Part shown: positions 9,058-17,749 of the stretch, one piece after another
How the letters are laid out: each line of letters starts with the position of its first letter
Numbering within the stretch: position 1 is the stretch's first letter
Source: Planctomycetota bacterium
Lineage (GTDB): Bacteria > Planctomycetota > SZUA-567 > H5-PLA8
Reading direction: 5' to 3'
DNA: 64,000 nucleotides
Assembly: GCA_016200135.1 (NCBI GenBank)
Contig: JACQFI010000060.1
Span: 1 to 64,000 of the forward strand
The notes under the pieces: model-generated
What the model was told of the DNA's origin: nothing
What the model saw: only the letters and a program-made list of their open reading frames with translations
The model's database searches: none
Made by a program: the position numbers and the translations under genes

Positions 9058-10449
9058 ATGGCTGAATCGCTTGCGTACATCCCGGAAGTCGCGGCGCAGA
9101 TCAAGCTGCTGGATGCCTGGATCGAGGGCCAGATGGCCTATGCGGAACAGCCGGGCTTATCGATCGCCGCCGTTTACGATCAGCAACTGGTCTGGGCCAG
9201 GGGCTTCGGCTGGGCGGATGTGGCGCGCAAGACGCCCGCCGCGCCGGAGACGCTCTACCGCATCGCTTCCATCACCAAGCTCTTCACGGCCACGGCTCTG
9301 ATGCAGCTTCGCGACGCGGGCAAGCTGCAGCTCGACGACCCGCTCGCCAAGCATCTCCCGTGGTTCCGCTTGAAGGACGTGCCCGCGGACGAGCGCGCGA
9401 TCACGCTGCGCCACCTCATCACGCATACTTCGGGCATGCCGCGCGAAGCGGGCTTCCCCTACTGGACCGACCTGCGCTTCCCCACGCGCGAGCAACTCAA
9501 GGAGAACGTGCCCACTCGGCCCGCAATCATGCCTGTGGAAACGCGCTGGAAGTATTCGAACCTGGCGCTCGCGCTGGCGGGCGAAGTGGTGATGGCGGCC
9601 TCGGGCAGAGCGTTTGCCGAGTACGTACGCGAGAAGATCCTGAACCCGCTCGGCATGGAGCGGACGTTCGTGGACAGCCCTGCGCCCGACGACCTACGCT
9701 TGGCTCGCGCCTACGGCCGCCGGCTGCCGGGCAAGCCGCGCGAAGACGCGCCGTTCACGGACACCGCCGGCATTGCGCCCGCGGCCAACATGACCACCTG
9801 CGTCACCGACCTGGCGCGCTTTGCCATGCTCCAATTCCGCGACGGACCTGTAGGCGGCGCGCAGATTCTAAGCGGCGCCAGCCTGCGCGAGATGCAACGC
9901 ATTCATTGGCTGGAGCCCGACTGGCAGGCCGGCTGGGGCCTGGGGTTCCGCATCGAACGGACCGAGGGCAAGACGTGGATCGGGCACGGCGGCGCGGTGC
10001 GCGGCTACCGCACGCATCTGCACCTCTGTCCCGCCGACAAGGTCGCCTTCGCGGTCTTCACCAATTCCGACGACGGCAATGCCGCGCAGTACACCGCCAA
10101 GGCCGCGAAGTGGCTGGCGCCGGCCCTGGTGAAGGCCGCGCGACTCGAAGAGCCCGCGCCCGCCGCCGATCCCGCGTGGACGGCGTACGAGGGCCGCTAC
10201 CGCAATGCGTGGGGCGATGTGCAGGTGCTCGTGCTCAACGGCGAGTTGGTACTGCTCGATCCGTCGCAGCCCGATCCGCTGCCGACGCTGGTGAAGCTCC
10301 TGCCGGTCGCGCCGCAGAGCTTCAAGATGGAAGCCAAGGCGGGCTTTTTGAGCCACGGCGAGCGTTGTATTTTCGAACTGGATGGGCACGGAAAAGTCGT
10401 GCGCGCCAAAGTCGGCGAAGGGTACACCTATCCCGTTAACGAATGGTGA
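9058..10449 (+). CDS. Serine hydrolase of the class C beta-lactamase/penicillin-binding fold
   Basis: A 463-residue protein with the three catalytic motifs of the beta-lactamase class C / DD-peptidase / esterase EstB family: S71-I-T-K74 (nucleophile and general base), Y166-S-N168, and H310-G-G312 in place of KTG. The C-terminal 100 residues form an extra beta-rich domain as in many family members. These enzymes act on esters, amides or D-amino-acid peptides, and the substrate cannot be told here. No signal peptide is visible, so it is probably cytoplasmic, unlike true beta-lactamases. AAGGAG precedes the start. It is a monocistronic gene behind the dapL terminator. Confidence 0.87.
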   Translation: MAESLAYIPEVAAQIKLLDAWIEGQMAYAEQPGLSIAAVYDQQLVWARGFGWADVARKTPAAPETLYRIASITKLFTATALMQLRDAGKLQLDDPLAKHLPWFRLKDVPADERAITLRHLITHTSGMPREAGFPYWTDLRFPTREQLKENVPTRPAIMPVETRWKYSNLALALAGEVVMAASGRAFAEYVREKILNPLGMERTFVDSPAPDDLRLARAYGRRLPGKPREDAPFTDTAGIAPAANMTTCVTDLARFAMLQFRDGPVGGAQILSGASLREMQRIHWLEPDWQAGWGLGFRIERTEGKTWIGHGGAVRGYRTHLHLCPADKVAFAVFTNSDDGNAAQYTAKAAKWLAPALVKAARLEEPAPAADPAWTAYEGRYRNAWGDVQVLVLNGELVLLDPSQPDPLPTLVKLLPVAPQSFKMEAKAGFLSHGERCIFELDGHGKVVRAKVGEGYTYPVNEW

Positions 10450-10630
10450 GCACCGCACAACGTGAGTCGGGCGTGAACTGTTCGATAGAAATACACTCGC
10501 AGATTGATCTGTAAATTCTCGGCATTTCTTGAGGCGAATCGTATTGACGCGGCGGACATCGGGGCTAGAGTCCCCCGGCCCATTCAGGCTTCGCGTCGAA
10601 CCTGAGCCCACGATCCCGGAGGAGAAGGAC

Positions 10631-11275
10631 ATGTCTCGAACGTTGCTGGCCGTTCTATTTAGCGTCTGCTGTGCGTGGGTCTTCACGCCCGCGAGCGCGC
10701 ACGCCCTCAGCATTCCCGGCGTAAAGGACAAGGAAAAGAAGACGGAAGAGAAGAAGGCGCCCGAAGCCAAGACCGCGGAACAGCCCGCGGCTCAGAGCGA
10801 GAAGAAAACCGAGCCCGCGGCCGCGCCCAAGAACGAAGAAGCGCCGGCGCCCGCGGCCGGCAACGTGAGCACCAGCGAGACGACGATCAGCAAGGAAGCC
10901 TGGGATGAGTACAAGAAGTACAAGGTGGGCGCGTTCGTCGAATACAGCATGCCTGCCCAGGCGGACATGAAGATGCGCTACGAGGTTCTGGAAGTCACCG
11001 ACACGACCATGACGATCCTGACCACGACGTCCAGCCCGCAGTTCAAGCAGCAGGCCAAGATCAAGTACGTCCTGAAAGCCGACTCGACCGAGAAGGTCTC
11101 GGCCGCCGGCAAGGAGTTCACTGCCACCAAGACCGAGACGACCACCGACGGCAAGCTAACGATGCGCTCCTGGACCACCAAGGAGATCCCGCAGTTCATG
11201 GGCGGTGTGGTGAAGACCGAAGGCGGCGACGGCAAGGTGATGATGGTGCTGAGCGCGTACGGCGAAGGGAAGTAG
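10631..11275 (+). CDS. Secreted protein with charged low-complexity linker, function unknown
   Basis: A 214-residue product. The first 25 residues are a signal peptide (MSRTLLAVLFSVCCAWVF, cleavage near ASAHA). Residues 28-80 are Lys/Glu/Ala/Pro-rich and probably disordered. The remaining 130 residues form a compact Thr-rich domain with several beta strands (EYSMPAQADMKMRYEVLEV and onwards). The start at 10631 is set by GGAGGAGAAGG just upstream; the frame is open further up but lacks a ribosome site there. I do not recognise the C-terminal domain. It is followed by a strong terminator and looks monocistronic. Confidence 0.7.
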   Translation: MSRTLLAVLFSVCCAWVFTPASAHALSIPGVKDKEKKTEEKKAPEAKTAEQPAAQSEKKTEPAAAPKNEEAPAPAAGNVSTSETTISKEAWDEYKKYKVGAFVEYSMPAQADMKMRYEVLEVTDTTMTILTTTSSPQFKQQAKIKYVLKADSTEKVSAAGKEFTATKTETTTDGKLTMRSWTTKEIPQFMGGVVKTEGGDGKVMMVLSAYGEGK

Positions 11276-11314
11276 CCAGGAATTGGCAAAACAGAAGATG
11301 ATTTCTGAATCGAC

Positions 11315-11352
11315 CCCGGCCATGGCGTTCAACCCGCCATGGCCGGGCTTTT
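11315..11352 (+). terminator. Strong intrinsic terminator
   Basis: A perfect 13-bp stem (CCCGGCCATGGCG at 11315-11327 with its complement at 11335-11347) and a 7-base loop, followed by CTTTTAT. It ends the secreted-protein gene 40 bases after its stop. The stem is self-complementary, so it could also act weakly for the convergent AT-rich gene. Confidence 0.85.
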
Positions 11353-11424
11353 ATCCGACCTTCAATAACCGTTTAACTTTCCGCTGCGGTTTGTGCTTAG
11401 CTAGATCGCAACACGCTTGCATGG

Positions 11425-12027
11425 TCATTTGTTCTCATGCGGATGCTTCTGATCTTTTGTGGTAGGCAACCCATTTGTGCCATCATCTGCTTTGGGGATA
11501 TCCGATGTACTGAGCCTTTCAGTAACGAAGGCAATTACGATTAAAAGAAACATTACACACAAGAAATCCACTGCAATCGATGAAATCCTCACTCCACCAT
11601 TGTCAAACCTATAAAGGCAGCTCCAACCCTCCAATTTTCCATAAAATATGAAAGGCGCTGGCCAACCATACTCAATTTTATTGGTAGGACCCACGACCGA
11701 ATGGGGCAAGAAGCTCAACCCCGCAAAAAAACCTGCGGCAATAAGAGACACTGTAGACGTTAACAGGCTAAACTGGAATCGAACTCCACCAGATTTACTC
11801 TCAAAATCTTCTCGCCAAAATCCACCTGCCATACCGCCTGCAATAAACCCAGCAATAGCAGCAGGCGTCGATAAAATAACCAAAGCAATTATTGTTAGCT
11901 GTGTAATCTCGCTACCGAAAAAGGGATCAGGATAAAAATTTCCCTCACAAAGGATGACTGCAATAAGAAAAATCGAGAATAGCGCAGCTCCCGCAAATGC
12001 CCATCGAACTTTGAACTTTGGCTTCAT
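11425..12027 (-). CDS. AT-rich four-helix membrane protein, function unknown
   Basis: About 200 residues from the preferred ATG (MKPKFKVRW); the frame is open a further 23 codons upstream. Four hydrophobic segments are visible (FAGAALFSIFLIAVILC, TIIALVILSTPAAIAGFIAG, STVSLIAAGFFAGLSFL, AVDFLCVMFLLIVIAFV), with a hydrophilic C-terminal tail. Base composition is clearly lower in GC than everything around it, and codon third positions are mixed rather than G/C-saturated. That suggests recent acquisition. It follows the LOG gene by 90 bases on the same strand but probably is not part of its transcription unit. No family recognised. Confidence 0.6.
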   Translation of the reverse strand: MKPKFKVRWAFAGAALFSIFLIAVILCEGNFYPDPFFGSEITQLTIIALVILSTPAAIAGFIAGGMAGGFWREDFESKSGGVRFQFSLLTSTVSLIAAGFFAGLSFLPHSVVGPTNKIEYGWPAPFIFYGKLEGWSCLYRFDNGGVRISSIAVDFLCVMFLLIVIAFVTERLSTSDIPKADDGTNGLPTTKDQKHPHENK

Positions 12028-12117
12028 GTTATTCCAGGGAAACCAGTAGACCAGGTTCCAGCATAACTTCGTCTCATATTCAAACCTGTTCCTCACACCT
12101 ATCTTGGAACCAATAAA

Positions 12118-13368
12118 TCACGCGTTGTTAATCGCATCAATCAACCGCCGCAGTTTCCCGAAATTGCGGCGGTTGAAAGTAAGCACCAGGCGCGGGAGCG
12201 AGGCGAGTTCCGGCTGGTCGGACTCCATGGGCAGCGCGGCGGTCTGCGCGATGGGCGGCGAGCCCGGCACGAGCAGGCTTCCGAACTCGGCGTTGATCTT
12301 GTCCACCATTCCCTCGGGCAGCGGCGTGAGCATGCGGAGCACCAGCTTGTCGCGGACGTAGCGGCTGGAGTGGTAGCGCTTGTAGAAGTTCGCGATCTCG
12401 TCGGCGGCCCACTGCGCGTCGTCGGTGATCTTGAAGAGGTTCATGTCCTCCTCGCCGATCAGCTTGTTCCCGAGCAGGTGTTCGGCGACGTAGTCGGCCC
12501 ATTCGCGCCAGTACGAGCCGCCGGGCTTATCGACGAAGACGACGGGGATCGGCGCAGACTTGCCGGTCTGGATCAGCGTGAGCGCCTCGAAGCCCTCGTC
12601 GTGCGTGCCGAAGCCGCCGGGGAAGAGCGCGATGCCGGAGGCCTCCTTCACGAAGCAGAGCTTGCGCGTGAAGAAGTAGCGGAACTGGATCAGCTTCTTG
12701 TCGCCGTCGATCACCGGGTTGGCCGACTGCTCGAACGGCAGGCGGATGTTGACCCCGAAACTGTTCTCGCGCCCCGCCCCGCCCTGCGCGGCTTCCATGA
12801 TGCCCGGGCCCGCACCCGTGATGACCATATAGCCGCGGCGCGCCATCTCTTCGGAGAACGCGTGCGCCTGCTTGTACTCGGGCGCGTCCGGCGGCGTGCG
12901 CGCGGAACCGAAGACCGTCACTTTGCGGACGTTGGCGTAGGGCCGGAAGGTCTTGAAGGCGTAGCGCAGCTCGCGCAGGGCCGCGGCCAGCACTTTCAGT
13001 TCGCCGCGCGGCGCGCCGTCGCGCATGAGCCGCAATGCGGTCTGGATGATGTCCTCGATCAGGTCGTCGTCGGGATGCCCGCCCTGCAACGCGATCAGTT
13101 CGCGCACTTTTACGTCGAGTTCCTCGCGCGCGATCTGCGGGACCACCGGCGGCGGCGCCGTTTGACCGGCCGCCTCGGGGACGGGCGGCGTCGGCGCGAG
13201 CACTTCGCCCATGGGCACCGCGTTCAGCAGTGTATGCGAACGAAAGGACGAACCCGCGGCCGGCGCAACCGGCGCATTCGGGTTGGGGGTTCCTGTTTTG
13301 GCTACCCGGGAGGCTACGCGAGGTGTACGTCCGGATTTGGAGGGAGAACGCGCAGCGCTCTTGGACAT
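12118..13368 (-). CDS. LOG-family nucleotide-binding protein (lysine-decarboxylase-like Rossmann fold)
   Basis: A 416-residue protein. The LOG core spans about residues 145-340 and includes TVFGSARTP, ITGAGPGIMEAAQGGAG (184-200) and the signature PGGFGTHDEGFEALT (250-264), which forms the nucleotide site. LOG proteins cleave nucleoside 5-prime monophosphates to base and ribose phosphate; the old name lysine decarboxylase is misleading. The 80-residue Pro/Ala/Lys-rich N-terminus and the 75-residue C-terminal extension make it longer than the 190-220 residue plant-type LOGs and closer to the long bacterial class. It is alone in its orientation apart from the AT-rich gene downstream. Confidence 0.85.
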   Translation of the reverse strand: MSKSAARSPSKSGRTPRVASRVAKTGTPNPNAPVAPAAGSSFRSHTLLNAVPMGEVLAPTPPVPEAAGQTAPPPVVPQIAREELDVKVRELIALQGGHPDDDLIEDIIQTALRLMRDGAPRGELKVLAAALRELRYAFKTFRPYANVRKVTVFGSARTPPDAPEYKQAHAFSEEMARRGYMVITGAGPGIMEAAQGGAGRENSFGVNIRLPFEQSANPVIDGDKKLIQFRYFFTRKLCFVKEASGIALFPGGFGTHDEGFEALTLIQTGKSAPIPVVFVDKPGGSYWREWADYVAEHLLGNKLIGEEDMNLFKITDDAQWAADEIANFYKRYHSSRYVRDKLVLRMLTPLPEGMVDKINAEFGSLLVPGSPPIAQTAALPMESDQPELASLPRLVLTFNRRNFGKLRRLIDAINNA

Positions 13369-13770
13369 GGATTCAACCTTTGAGGGATTCGCACTTTTTG
13401 AGGGAGCGCTTGTCGCGGCGGGGGATTTTGGCTCCTGCTCGGTACCTTCTCCGACAGCTCATGAGACACACTATACCACAGGCCGCAAGCGCCTGCCCGC
13501 TTCCCGGCCTGCGAACGAAACCCGAATTGTGCTCCGCTGAAATCCCCTCCTTATGTAAGGAGGGGTTAGGGGAGGTTTCAGAAGCGCAGGAAACGACCCC
13601 CTGTATCCACCCTTACATAGGGGGAAATTCTTAGCGCTGACTCAATGCTTGAACGAAACCCGAATTGGTTTCATGAACGTGTGCGGAGAAGGTTAGCCGC
13701 CGGTTTTGCTTTCGATGCGCGGTTCGGCGCGCCGATACAAAAGAGGTTATAGCGCCGCCGGAGTTCCCCC
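13369..13770. other. 402-base gap between divergent genes, holding one repeat element
   Basis: No supportable gene. The recognisable structure is the palindromic element at 13539-13630. The remainder should contain the promoters of the divergent LOG and secreted-protein genes, but no convincing -35/-10 pair could be picked by eye. Confidence 0.6.
13539..13630. repeat. Approx. 90-bp palindromic MITE/REP-like element, copy 1
   Basis: The left half begins GAAATCCCCTCCTTATGTAA and continues GGAGGGGTTAGGGGAGG. The right half is an imperfect inverted copy ending CATAGGGGGAAATTC. Each half also folds on itself. A half copy occurs at 31032-31071 and a related full-length element at 25295-25383. No coding capacity. 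Confidence 0.7.
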
Positions 13771-14538
13771 ATGTGGATCGTATGCGTCTTCAATTCAAAG
13801 CAGGCCGCGCTGACGATGGCCGTGGCCGCCGCGCTCGCCTGGACGCCGCATCTCGCCGCTCTGCAAGCGCCGGCGCTGCGCGTCACACCCACCGGAAGCG
13901 CGCTGACCGAAGTGCTCGAAGCGCCGCTCGCGGAGACGTCGTCCGGCACGCTTGAGCACGCCGCGCTGAACGTCACGGTCTACAAACTGTGCCCAAGTTC
14001 AGGGTCCTCCGATCTGGTCCTGCGCGTTTTCTGGGAGCCGAGCGAATACCCGGGCACGTTCGGCTTGTTCAGGCGCATGGAGATCGTCCGCGCATCCGAC
14101 GGCCGAAGAATACAGGTGCTCGAGGACCCCGCCGCGACCTGCTTCTTTGGGCCGGATTCGTTCCTGGAACTGAAGGACCTGAATTTTGACGGCAATCCGG
14201 ACCTGAAGATCCTGACCAGTTCGGGCAGCGGCGGCTTGTGTTACGATTGCTGGCTCTACGATCCCGCGCGCGGCCGTTTTGTTTTCAATCTCGAGCTCAC
14301 GAATTTGGGCAACCCCGATCCCGATCCGGAGACCGGGCAGATCTGCGCCGCGGGAAAGAATTGGATGGGACGCTATCGCTATCTCGGCGGCAAACTGACG
14401 CTGGTTTGGAATAAGAGCGAGGAGTGGCGCGCGAAGGGCCTCTTCGAGGTCACCGAGGAACGCGTGGACGGCGAGATGCGCGTCGTGAAGGAAGAGCTTC
14501 TGGAACCGTCGGCCGCTGAGATCGAAGACGAGCCGTGA
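13771..14538 (+). CDS. Exported protein, XAC2610/FG-GAP-like, function unknown
   Basis: A 255-residue protein with a probable signal sequence (hydrophobic stretch MAVAAALAWTPHLAALQA within the first 35 residues). The middle holds a segment reading LKDLNFDGNPDLKIL, which matches the Asp-rich strand-loop of FG-GAP/XAC2610-type domains, followed by CYDCWLYD with a likely disulphide or metal pair. The last 60 residues describe a beta-rich tail (GGKLTLVWNKSEEW). Such proteins are usually periplasmic or surface-exposed, but no enzymatic role is known for this layout. CGGAG lies 8 bases before the ATG. It is convergent with the next gene. Confidence 0.65.
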   Translation: MWIVCVFNSKQAALTMAVAAALAWTPHLAALQAPALRVTPTGSALTEVLEAPLAETSSGTLEHAALNVTVYKLCPSSGSSDLVLRVFWEPSEYPGTFGLFRRMEIVRASDGRRIQVLEDPAATCFFGPDSFLELKDLNFDGNPDLKILTSSGSGGLCYDCWLYDPARGRFVFNLELTNLGNPDPDPETGQICAAGKNWMGRYRYLGGKLTLVWNKSEEWRAKGLFEVTEERVDGEMRVVKEELLEPSAAEIEDEP

Positions 14539-14550
14539 CGGCGCCTCGGC

Positions 14551-15261
14551 TTACCAGTCCTCGTTGCCGCCTTCTTCGCCCTCTTCGGCGCCTTCGCCTG
14601 CCACCGCCACGCCGCCGATCTGAACCTGGGCTTGCCCGGCGCCGCCGCCGCCTTGAATGACGATCTGCACCTGCGCGCCGCCCTGGTTTCGCCGGATCAC
14701 GCGCACGCCGTTGCCGCCTTCTTCTCCGCCTTCTTCCGTGCCGTTCTTGGCCAAGCCTTCGGCGCGGGTCTTGCGCTTGGCGCTTTTGTCGGCCTTGGCC
14801 GCCAGGTCTTTCTGCTTCACTTCGTCTTTCTCGTCCGCCGCCAGCTTTTTGTATTGGTCCGCGGCCTTAGCGTAGAACTTGGCCGCTTCGGCGTAGCGCT
14901 TGGCCAGCGCGTCTTCCTTGCCGAGCTTGGCCAGCGCGTCGGGGTCCTTTTCGCCATCCAGCGCGAGCGCCTTGGTGACGCGGTCGAGCCGCGTTTTGAC
15001 TTCGGTGTCCTTGGTGGCCGTCAGCGCGTCTTTCACCTGCGGCAGGATCCCCGCGCCCAGGGCAATCAGCCCCTTCTCCGCGCCTTCGCGCGCGCCGAAG
15101 TCCTCGGAGGCGAGTTCCTCGATCAGCTTCGCGGCCTTGATGCGCTCGCGCGCGGCCGCGGCCTTCTGTTCTTCGGTCGGCTCCTTGAGCTCATCCGCCG
15201 CGCGCAATCCCAAGGCGTTCAAACCCGCGAGCACAAACAGAACGGTCCAAAGCCTGCGCAT
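14551..15261 (-). CDS. Secreted helical-repeat protein with Gly/Glu-rich tail
   Basis: About 236 residues. The start at 15261 is fixed by AAAGGAG nine bases upstream; ATGs further up sit on or before that site. A signal peptide (MRRLWTVLFVLAGLNALGLRA) is followed by HEAT-like helices (LIEELASEDFGAREGAEKGL...) at about 30-95. A Lys/Ala-rich coiled region containing AKRYAEAAKFYAKAADQYKK, which resembles a TPR, follows. The last 60 residues are Gly/Glu/Val-rich with alternating VQI strands. HEAT-type repeats bind proteins, and planctomycete genomes carry many secreted examples. The specific role is unknown. It is convergent with the preceding exported-protein gene. Confidence 0.65.
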   Translation of the reverse strand: MRRLWTVLFVLAGLNALGLRAADELKEPTEEQKAAAARERIKAAKLIEELASEDFGAREGAEKGLIALGAGILPQVKDALTATKDTEVKTRLDRVTKALALDGEKDPDALAKLGKEDALAKRYAEAAKFYAKAADQYKKLAADEKDEVKQKDLAAKADKSAKRKTRAEGLAKNGTEEGGEEGGNGVRVIRRNQGGAQVQIVIQGGGGAGQAQVQIGGVAVAGEGAEEGEEGGNEDW

Positions 15262-15415
15262 GAGCGGCATCTCCTTTAAGGAATCGAAGGGCTCTCCCGA
15301 ATAGGACGGTTTAAGCACGGTCAGGTATGATGAAAACCGAAGCAATTCCAACACTGGCCTGGGCCGCTATGCGCCATGTTTCTTCTTGTGGTTCCATGAG
15401 ATACGAGAAGGAAAT

Positions 15416-16303
15416 TTACCGGCCAATCTCCGCCAGGACGGCTTTGAGATCCGCGAACGAGCGGCGCGAACTCTCTTCGGCGTCCAGGCCCTCGCCGCGC
15501 CAATGCGTTTCCAGCGTCAGCGCGCCTGGATAGCCATCCGCAAAGAGCCGCTTCAGCAACGGGCGATAGTCTATGGCTCCGCCGCCGATGCGCTGCCAGC
15601 GCGTCAGGCCGCTCGCGGCGTCGGCGACTTCGGCGTTCTTGAGATGGACGTGGACCATCCAGGGCTTCTGGGCCTCGTAGCCCGCAGGGAAGGGATCGCC
15701 GCCAGCGACGAAATCGTTGCCCGGGTCCCAGACGCACTTCAGGCGCGGGTGCTTCGCGGCGCGGAGAATTTGGGCGAGGTTCACGCACGAATTCCCCCAG
15801 CAGGAACGGACGTTCTCGACGATGAGGTCCACGCCGTGGGCTTCCGCAATGTCGCCGGCCTCGCGCAGGCCGGAAGCGATCTTGCCGAGCGTCGCCTCGG
15901 GAATCGGTCCGCCACCGGGCAGCCGGGGCGAAGGGTTCCCGTTGCCGGCCATGCCCGTCTTGTAGAAGCTGAAGACGCGCACGAACGGCGCGCCGAAGCG
16001 CCGGGCGCGTTCGCAGCCGCGCTTCAGCCAGGAGAGATGCACCGGCCAGTCGGTGTGCGCGCGCGGAGCGGCGACGGCCTCGAGCGCGAGCTTCTTGAAG
16101 GCCATGGTATCGACGGCGCAGACGGGCATGCGTGCGTCTTTGAGCAGCCGTTCGACGCGGTCCACGTCGTCTTCGGAAAGCTCCGCGAATTCGCGGCCCC
16201 AGAGCCCGTTCAATTCCACTTCGCCGATGCCCAGTTCCCGGGCGACGGCGAGCGCCCGCTCCAGGTCCGGGGAGATCTCATCGGTGATGGCGGCGAAGCG
16301 CAT
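15416..16303 (-). CDS. Sugar phosphate isomerase/epimerase (xylose isomerase-like TIM barrel)
   Basis: A 295-residue AP-endonuclease-2/xylose-isomerase-like barrel. It starts MRFAAITDEISPDLERALA, typical of these proteins. Likely divalent-metal ligands occur in order: Glu in DLIVEN, Asp in VWDPGND, His in MVHVHLKN, Glu in ALTLETHW. Members interconvert keto- and aldo-sugars or inositol derivatives in the cytoplasm, and the substrate is not deducible. It starts 18 bases after the stop of the coiled-coil protein gene, so the two are likely co-transcribed. No clear ribosome site, consistent with translational coupling. Confidence 0.82.
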   Translation of the reverse strand: MRFAAITDEISPDLERALAVARELGIGEVELNGLWGREFAELSEDDVDRVERLLKDARMPVCAVDTMAFKKLALEAVAAPRAHTDWPVHLSWLKRGCERARRFGAPFVRVFSFYKTGMAGNGNPSPRLPGGGPIPEATLGKIASGLREAGDIAEAHGVDLIVENVRSCWGNSCVNLAQILRAAKHPRLKCVWDPGNDFVAGGDPFPAGYEAQKPWMVHVHLKNAEVADAASGLTRWQRIGGGAIDYRPLLKRLFADGYPGALTLETHWRGEGLDAEESSRRSFADLKAVLAEIGR

Positions 16304-16321
16304 GCGGATAGATTGGCCGGA

Positions 16322-17149
16322 TTACTTGCCTTTGCCCTTCGCGGGCTCGTCGGCGGGCAGTTCGGTCTGGATCGCCGGATCGTCCTCGTCCTTCTTCTTG
16401 TCTTCCTCGAATTTCTTGTAGCGTTCCTTCTGCGTTTCAAGGACTTTGCGGCGGCGTTCGGCGGCCTTGCGCTGCATCTCCACGGGATCGTGGGTTGCTT
16501 CCACCACGATGAGCTTGCCGTCCTTGCCGACGAGGGGCTTGGGCTCGTCTTCCGCCAGCGCCACGGTCTTGCGGCGGAGCTCCGCGACTTCTTTCTGGAG
16601 CTCGCTGAACGCGATGCGGACGTGCGTCCAGCGCCGGGGCTCGGCCTGGAGCTGTTCCTCCAGGACCAGCGCATAGCGCTTGCTGCTGGCGCACGAAGTC
16701 ATGAGGTCCTCGTCGGCGGGCCAGAGTTCGGAGAGCTGCGTGATGCTCTTCCCGACCAGCTCCGACGCTTGGATGAGCCGCGTGCGTTCCTTGCCGTTGT
16801 CGTCGAGGTCCTGCGAGATCTGCGTGATCTGTTTCTTGAGTGCTTCAACCAGGTCGTAGGCCTTGCGGCACTTCTCGTTCATCAGGCCGCTGGACGAGAA
16901 GTCTTCCATCTCGATGGCGAAGACGCTCTTGGGCTTAATCGGCGCGACCACGGGGATTTCAGGCGCCACGTCGCCAATTGTCGTCTTGGGGTCGGTCACC
17001 GGCTTTAGCGCGGCGCCGGGGCTCTCGCCCTTGGCCGGTTTCCCGCCCGGGTCGATATCCACCCCGTCGCTCAACTGATCGGCCGCGTAAGCGCCGGCTC
17101 CAGCAAGCACGCATACCGCAAGAATGGTGCACCATGGTGCAATTCGCAT
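16322..17149 (-). CDS. Secreted coiled-coil protein, function unknown
   Basis: A 275-residue product starting MRIAPWCTILAVCVLAGAGAY, a clear signal peptide, with AAGGAG about 7 bases upstream. The mature protein has a Pro/Gly linker (residues 25-70). Long amphipathic helices rich in Glu, Lys, Leu and Gln follow (VEALKKQITQISQDLDDNGK, LEEQLQAEPR, FSELQKEVAEL), and a charged Lys/Asp/Glu tail ends ADEPAKGKGK. No domain recognised. Located immediately upstream of the sugar isomerase gene in the same direction. Confidence 0.65.
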   Translation of the reverse strand: MRIAPWCTILAVCVLAGAGAYAADQLSDGVDIDPGGKPAKGESPGAALKPVTDPKTTIGDVAPEIPVVAPIKPKSVFAIEMEDFSSSGLMNEKCRKAYDLVEALKKQITQISQDLDDNGKERTRLIQASELVGKSITQLSELWPADEDLMTSCASSKRYALVLEEQLQAEPRRWTHVRIAFSELQKEVAELRRKTVALAEDEPKPLVGKDGKLIVVEATHDPVEMQRKAAERRRKVLETQKERYKKFEEDKKKDEDDPAIQTELPADEPAKGKGK

Positions 17150-17321
17150 AGCCGTCTCCTTGGAACAAACCTTAGACGCTCGAAGCGCTCCGTTCTTGCC
17201 CGGATTGTCCTCGGACGGGCTTCTTTTATAGCGTGACCGCGCCCATAATGCCATCGTAACGTCTCATGGACAGGCACCCTTGGTATCCTTCTGCCTAAGG
17301 GATTGAATTCGCGCGACCGTC

Positions 17322-17675
17322 ATGGAAGATGAGCACATGAAACGCCCATTGAAAAGAGACCGCGATGCCACCCAGGTTGATTGCGTGGAAGCCATGCGCG
17401 CGCTGGCCGACCCGAACCGGCTCAAGATCATGGATCAGTTGCTGCGCGGGCCGCGCAACGTGACGTGGCTGGCCGATTCGGCGGGGCTCACGGCGTACAA
17501 CGCCAGCCGCAACCTCTCGATGCTGGCTCGGGCCGGGCTGGTCTCCAAAGAGAAGAAGGGCCAGCAGCGCATCTACCGGCTCTCCACGGCCTGCGAAGTG
17601 CTCGTGGACAAGAAGAAACGCACGCTGAACCTGGGGTGCTGCCAGTTCCGCTTCGACGCGCTTGTAGACCGTTGA
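17322..17675 (+). CDS. ArsR-type winged-helix regulator
   Basis: A 117-residue DNA-binding protein. Residues 20-95 form an ArsR winged helix (ALADPNRLKIMDQLLRGPRN, recognition helix around YNASRNLSMLARAGLVSKEK, wing GQQRIYRLS). Family members repress targets and respond to metals or other signals. The usual ArsR CxC metal site in the recognition helix is absent. Cysteines are instead found at about 21, 87 and a CC pair near the C-terminus (LGCCQFRF), which might sense metal or redox. It is divergent from the coiled-coil gene and convergent with the anti-sigma gene; the target is not evident. Confidence 0.78.
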   Translation: MEDEHMKRPLKRDRDATQVDCVEAMRALADPNRLKIMDQLLRGPRNVTWLADSAGLTAYNASRNLSMLARAGLVSKEKKGQQRIYRLSTACEVLVDKKKRTLNLGCCQFRFDALVDR

Positions 17676-17749
17676 TCCTTATCCACGCAGCCTACTCAGC
17701 CTTTAAACCACGCCGCTTGCGCCAGCGGCACAGCGCGAAACGATGCCGG

